Shown: positions 59,038 through 64,000 of the stretch, in pieces
Position numbering within the stretch: the stretch's first letter is position 1
Layout: each line of letters starts with the position of its first letter
Assembly (NCBI RefSeq): GCF_918697865.1
Contig: NZ_CAKKMV010000006.1
Coordinates: 124,001 to 188,000, forward strand
DNA: 64,000 bases
Direction: 5' to 3'
Source of the DNA: Massilia sp. Bi118
GTDB taxonomy: Bacteria > Pseudomonadota > Gammaproteobacteria > Burkholderiales > Burkholderiaceae_D
Position numbers and translations under genes: made by a program
Notes under the pieces: generated by a model
What the model was told of the DNA's origin: nothing
Databases searched by the model: none
What the model saw: the letters and a program-made list of their open reading frames with translations, nothing else

Positions 59038-60159
59038 ATGAAACCTGTCGTCATCAGCGGCACCGGCCTGTTTACGCCACCGAATTCGATCTCCAACGAT
59101 GAGCTGGTGACGGCCTTCAACGCCTACGTCGAACTGTTCAACGCCGAAAACGCGCAAAAGATCGCGGCCGGCGAAGTCACCGCGCTGGAACCGTCCAGCA
59201 GCGGCTTCATCGAGAAAGCCTCGGGCATCAAGTCGCGCTACGTGATGGAAAAGGCCGGCATCCTCGATCCGAAGCACATGACCCCGCGCATCAAGGAGCG
59301 CGCCGACGAGGAACTGTCGCTGCAGGCCGAGATCTGCGTCGCCGCCGCGCGCCAGGCCCTGGCCCGCGCCGGCCGCACCCCGGCCGACATCGACATGGTG
59401 CTGGTCGCCGCCAGCAACATGCAGCGCGCCTACCCGGCCATGGCGGTCGAGGTCCAGGATGCGCTGGGCATCGAAGGCTTCGGCTTCGACATGAACGTGG
59501 CCTGCTCGTCGGCCACCTTCGCGATCCAGACCGCGGCCGGCGCCGTGCAGACCGGCCAGGCGCGCGCCGTCCTGGTGCTGAATCCGGAAATCACCAGCGC
59601 CCACCTGAACTTCCGCGACCGCGACAGCCACTTCATCTTCGGCGACGCCTGCACCGCAATGGTCATCGAAGCGCTTGAGACCGCCGTCGGCGAGCACCAG
59701 TTCGAGATCCTCGATTCGAAGCTGAAGACCAAATTCTCGAACAATATCCGCAACAACTTCGGCTTCATGAACCGCTTCGACGAAGACGGCGTCGGCAAAG
59801 CGGACAAGCTGTTCCGCCAGCAGGGGCGCAAGGTTTTTAAAGAGGTTTGCCCGATGGCGGCCGAGACCATCCGCACCACGGTCGAAGGCGCCGGCCTGAA
59901 GGTTGAGGACATCTCCCGCTTCTGGCTGCACCAGGCCAACCTGAGCATGAACCAGCTGATCACCCGCACCTTGCTGGGCCGCGACGCCGAAGCCGGCGAA
60001 GCGCCGGTGATCCTCGACACCTATGCCAACACTTCCTCGGCCGGCTCGATCATCGCCTTCCACAGCTACCAGGACGACCTGCCGAGCGGCGCCCAGGGCG
60101 TGATCTGCTCGTTCGGCGCCGGGTATTCGATCGGCTGTGTGGTGGTGAGAAAAAAATAA
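59038..60159 (+). CDS. Beta-ketoacyl-ACP synthase III-like protein (FabH-like)
   Basis: A 373-residue thiolase-fold enzyme with the KAS III catalytic triad C156 (NVACSSATF), H298 (FWLHQANL) and N331 ([10 protein letters not shown]). It is longer than housekeeping FabH (about 320) owing to an N-terminal insertion (residues 25-55) and a loop around 215-255, so it resembles the FabH2-type group that uses longer acyl-CoA primers. No other fatty acid synthesis genes are adjacent. It has its own promoter. The primer specificity is not readable. Confidence 0.87.
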   Translation: MKPVVISGTGLFTPPNSISNDELVTAFNAYVELFNAENAQKIAAGEVTALEPSSSGFIEKASGIKSRYVMEKAGILDPKHMTPRIKERADEELSLQAEICVAAARQALARAGRTPADIDMVLVAASNMQRAYPAMAVEVQDALGIEGFGFDMNVACSSATFAIQTAAGAVQTGQARAVLVLNPEITSAHLNFRDRDSHFIFGDACTAMVIEALETAVGEHQFEILDSKLKTKFSNNIRNNFGFMNRFDEDGVGKADKLFRQQGRKVFKEVCPMAAETIRTTVEGAGLKVEDISRFWLHQANLSMNQLITRTLLGRDAEAGEAPVILDTYANTSSAGSIIAFHSYQDDLPSGAQGVICSFGAGYSIGCVVVRKK

Positions 60160-60184
60160 CGCCGTCGCCCCGGCGAGTAAGGAC

Positions 60185-60211
60185 CGTCACCCCCGCGCAG
60201 GCGGGGGTCCA
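60185..60211. repeat. REP-like palindrome (variant with CCCCCGCG core)
   Basis: CGTCACCCCCGCG and CGGGGGTCCA form the arms around CAGG. The outer bases (CGTCA...TCCA) match the repeats at 62953-63070, but the core is CCCCCGCG rather than TTCCCGCG. It lies just past the FabH-like gene. Confidence 0.65.
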
Positions 60212-60242
60212 AGTTCGTGCTGCATCATCAAGCTCAGCATTA

Positions 60243-60275
60243 ACCAACACTCTTCACCCACTGAAGAGTGTTGGT
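60243..60275. other. Perfect 14-bp stem-loop between the FabH-like gene and the disordered-protein gene
   Basis: ACCAACACTCTTCA and TGAAGAGTGTTGGT pair perfectly around the loop CCCAC. No T-run follows on either strand, so it is not a typical terminator. It could be an mRNA-stabilising element or a protein-binding site. Confidence 0.6.
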
Positions 60276-60386
60276 AGTTCCAGTCCTACAAAGGTGCGCT
60301 CCCGATTCCTCTGGAATACGGCCTTCCCCGCGCGCATCATCTCCCAGTCAGCGCATCAACATGCGCAGCACCTGAGGAGGATCAAA

Positions 60387-60836
60387 ATGACGAAGCAAAA
60401 AGGACCTGATAGCGTCCGCGCACGCGGCATCGCCAAGGAAAAAACCGTCACCGTCGCGAGCGGCAGCCAGCAGCCGCGGGCGCCGGGCTGGGTGGCGCCG
60501 GGCAGTGCCAACGTGCAGTCGGCAAATATTGAACAGCAAGGTGCTGCGTTGCGCTCCCGCGGTTCGCTGCAGGGCAACGGCATGGGTGACCAGAACGTCG
60601 GCAGCCAGCGCGGCGGCGGTGCCGCCCAGCAGGCCGGCTGGAGCGCCCGCCAGAGCGCCCAGCGCATGCAGGCGCGCGGCGAGGAAGACCGCCTGAACGC
60701 CTCGCGCCAGTCGGGCTATGGCGGCATGGAACAGAAGCAGGCCTCGGGCTCGCAATCCACCCAGACTGCGCAGCCGGCATCGGATCATTCGAGCAGGAAA
60801 ACCAAGAAACGCAGCAGCGGGGCCGGGCAGGACTGA
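60387..60836 (+). CDS. Small hydrophilic, probably disordered protein of unknown function
   Basis: 149 residues rich in Gly, Ser, Gln, Ala and Arg, with almost no large hydrophobic residues and low-complexity blocks (GSQSTQTAQ, RQSAQRMQARGEE). The ATG at 60387 has a strong ribosome-binding site GAGGAGG at 60374-60380; the open frame upstream to 60294 is not used. No signal peptide or domain is visible. The composition resembles stress or plasmid-partition-like disordered proteins, but I do not assign a function. A strong terminator follows the stop. Confidence 0.7.
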   Translation: MTKQKGPDSVRARGIAKEKTVTVASGSQQPRAPGWVAPGSANVQSANIEQQGAALRSRGSLQGNGMGDQNVGSQRGGGAAQQAGWSARQSAQRMQARGEEDRLNASRQSGYGGMEQKQASGSQSTQTAQPASDHSSRKTKKRSSGAGQD

Positions 60837-60858
60837 GGCCCGATTCCCTGGTAATGGC

Positions 60859-60890
60859 GGCCGGGTGGCGGTAGGCACCCGGCCATTTTT

Positions 60891-60892
<2 letters not shown>
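60859..60892 (+). terminator. Rho-independent terminator after the disordered-protein gene
   Basis: GGCCGGGTG (60859-60867) pairs with CACCCGGCC (60876-60884), followed by ATTTTTTT. The T-run overlaps the stop codon region of the convergent fadH gene. Confidence 0.92.
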
Positions 60893-63086
<2,194 letters not shown>

Positions 63087-63130
63087 TTAAACCGCGTTTT
63101 CCTAGACCCGTGTTTCTAAAATATCCAGCA

Positions 63131-63586
63131 TCAAACCGGATAGCTCTCCGGCGATCGCAACTCCGCAAACTGTTCGATACTGCCGATCCTTACCGTCACC
63201 GGATTCAAACTGGCCTGCGGCGACATCGAGCGCCAGGCGAATTTCCATTCCTTTTCGCGGGCTTCGGCCTCGCTCTTGCTGAAGGCCAGGCCCAGGCGCG
63301 AGCGCACGCCGTATTCGACCGGGCCGTCGATGCCGGCCCAGTTGGGCAGCGTGCGCTGGACCGCGCGGTGCAGGCGCTCGCCGAATTCTTCGGTGTTGTG
63401 GATGACCAGGCAGGCGTCGGCCGGGCCCAGCGCGGTGAACAGCTGCTTGTCCCAGGCCTGCGAAAAGGACAGGGTCAGGAAGCCGTTCGCCGGCAGCAGG
63501 CGGAACTGGCCGGCGCTGAGCGCCTGTTCCAGGTCGGAGCGCATGCCATAGCGATGCAGGGTGGGAGGACGTTGGTAGTCGTGCAT
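63131..63586 (-). CDS. Hypothetical protein
   Basis: 151 residues with no signal peptide and no family I recognise. The sequence looks like a compact soluble protein (LPANGFLTLSFSQAWDKQLF, GPADACLVIHNTEEFGERLHRAV, then a charged helix SKSEAEAREKEWKFAWRSM). The start at 63586 follows the upstream DUF2721 gene after 21 bases, so the two are probably co-transcribed. Confidence 0.7.
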   Translation of the reverse strand: MHDYQRPPTLHRYGMRSDLEQALSAGQFRLLPANGFLTLSFSQAWDKQLFTALGPADACLVIHNTEEFGERLHRAVQRTLPNWAGIDGPVEYGVRSRLGLAFSKSEAEAREKEWKFAWRSMSPQASLNPVTVRIGSIEQFAELRSPESYPV

Positions 63587-63607
63587 AAACTGGTCTTTCG
63601 GTTGATT

Positions 63608-64000
63608 CTAACGGGCGGTGTCATGCAGATGCATGCGCATGTAGCGGAAGGAGACAAACACCTCGCGCAGCAGGAAAATGAAACTGGCGATCAGGGCCAC
63701 CATCGCCAGCACGAACATGCCGGCGATGTAGCGATCGAGCGGCAGGTTGGCCGTGTCGTCGAGGAACAGGAAGGCGATGATCACGCAGATCAGGAAGCCG
63801 CAGGCGGTGCTGGCGGTCAGCGCATAGTTGATCAGCTGCCAGCGCGTGTAGAGCACGTCCAGCTCCTCGCTGCATTCCTCGTTCGGGGCCTTGCGCAGCT
63901 CGTCCTTGAGCACGCGGGTGCGGTCGATGATGCGCGCCAGGCGGTTCATCAGCACGGTCAGCTTGGTGGCCACGCCGGTGAGCAGGAACACGGGCGCGAT
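63608..64000 (-). CDS. DUF2721-family membrane protein (5' end outside the window)
   Basis: The C-terminal 130 residues of a membrane protein whose start lies beyond the window. Visible are IAPVFLLTGVATKLTVLMNRLARIIDR (shown here as the blocks FLLTGV and NRLARIIDR), a charged segment, and two hydrophobic helices (ALTASTACGFLICVIIAFLFL and FVLAMVALIASFIFLLREVF, each given only as recognisable membrane spans at about 55-75 and 88-108). This matches the DUF2721 domain. Function is unknown. Confidence 0.8.
   Translation of the reverse strand: MAPVFLLTGVATKLTVLMNRLARIIDRTRVLKDELRKAPNEECSEELDVLYTRWQLINYALTASTACGFLICVIIAFLFLDDTANLPLDRYIAGMFVLAMVALIASFIFLLREVFVSFRYMRMHLHDTAR

Overview
The window is a GC-rich, densely coded stretch of a betaproteobacterial chromosome. 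The best guess is Oxalobacteraceae, probably the Massilia/Telluria group. That guess rests on gene families and architecture I recognise, not on a search. About the first 40 kb is one large exopolysaccharide (EPS) and exosortase A (XrtA, PEP-CTERM) locus. The rest is a secreted carbohydrate-active module, a tandem family of M13 metallopeptidases and housekeeping genes. I see no insertion sequences, phage genes or CRISPR arrays.

Layout. (1) 1-11638, plus strand: a tightly overlapping operon with the end of a chain-length determinant, a BY-type tyrosine kinase, an outer-membrane barrel, a secretion-type ATPase, a polysaccharide deacetylase, a FemAB-like transferase, two glycosyltransferases flanking exosortase XrtA (fused to an EpsI domain), and an asparagine-synthase-like amidotransferase. 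(2) 11702-13063, minus: ugd (UDP-glucose dehydrogenase), ended by a perfect palindromic terminator. (3) 13360-24414, plus: three glycosyltransferases, a second deacetylase, the O-antigen-ligase-like polymerase/ligase, a Wzx-type flippase, an ATP-grasp enzyme, a DegT aminotransferase and an alpha/alpha-toroid protein. (4) 24415-31423: a divergent pair of operons that looks like a small acyl or aminoacyl pathway, with PLP decarboxylase and acyl-CoA ligase on the minus strand, and DegT aminotransferase, GNAT/FemAB, acyl carrier protein and two alpha/beta hydrolases on the plus strand. (5) 31434-40196, minus: one operon reading dehydrogenase TviB, epimerase TviC, initiating sugar-phosphate transferase, histidine kinase PrsK, sigma-54 activator PrsR and a membrane-anchored beta-helix protein, from an extended -10 promoter at 40245-40274.

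(6) 40549-45690: tRNA-Arg(CCG) on the minus strand, then a diheme cytochrome c, a large RIFT-barrel-type lipoprotein and a secreted beta-helix protein. (7) 45691-48504, minus: an MBOAT O-acyltransferase with its membrane-anchored SGNH-like partner, a typical acetylation pair. (8) 48720-55071, minus: three tandem M13 metallopeptidases separated by strong hairpins. (9) 55435-63607: a CpxP/Spy-like periplasmic protein behind a possible attenuator, a UDP-xylose/UDP-4-keto-pentose synthase, a C-terminal processing protease, a FabH-like ketosynthase, a disordered small protein, FadH, and a hypothetical protein. The window ends inside a DUF2721 membrane protein.

How it works together: Ugd, TviB/TviC and possibly the UDP-xylose synthase supply uronic acid, amino-uronic acid and pentose nucleotides. 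The initiating transferase and the glycosyltransferases build a lipid-linked repeat, the flippase moves it, and the ligase/polymerase, kinase, chain-length and barrel proteins handle polymerisation and export. XrtA processes PEP-CTERM proteins encoded elsewhere; none is visible here. PrsK/PrsR probably control PEP-CTERM genes together with RpoN. REP-like palindromes built on the core TTCCCGCGAAAGCGGGAA occur in the last 8 kb. One pair forms a REPIN-like element and one serves as a terminator.
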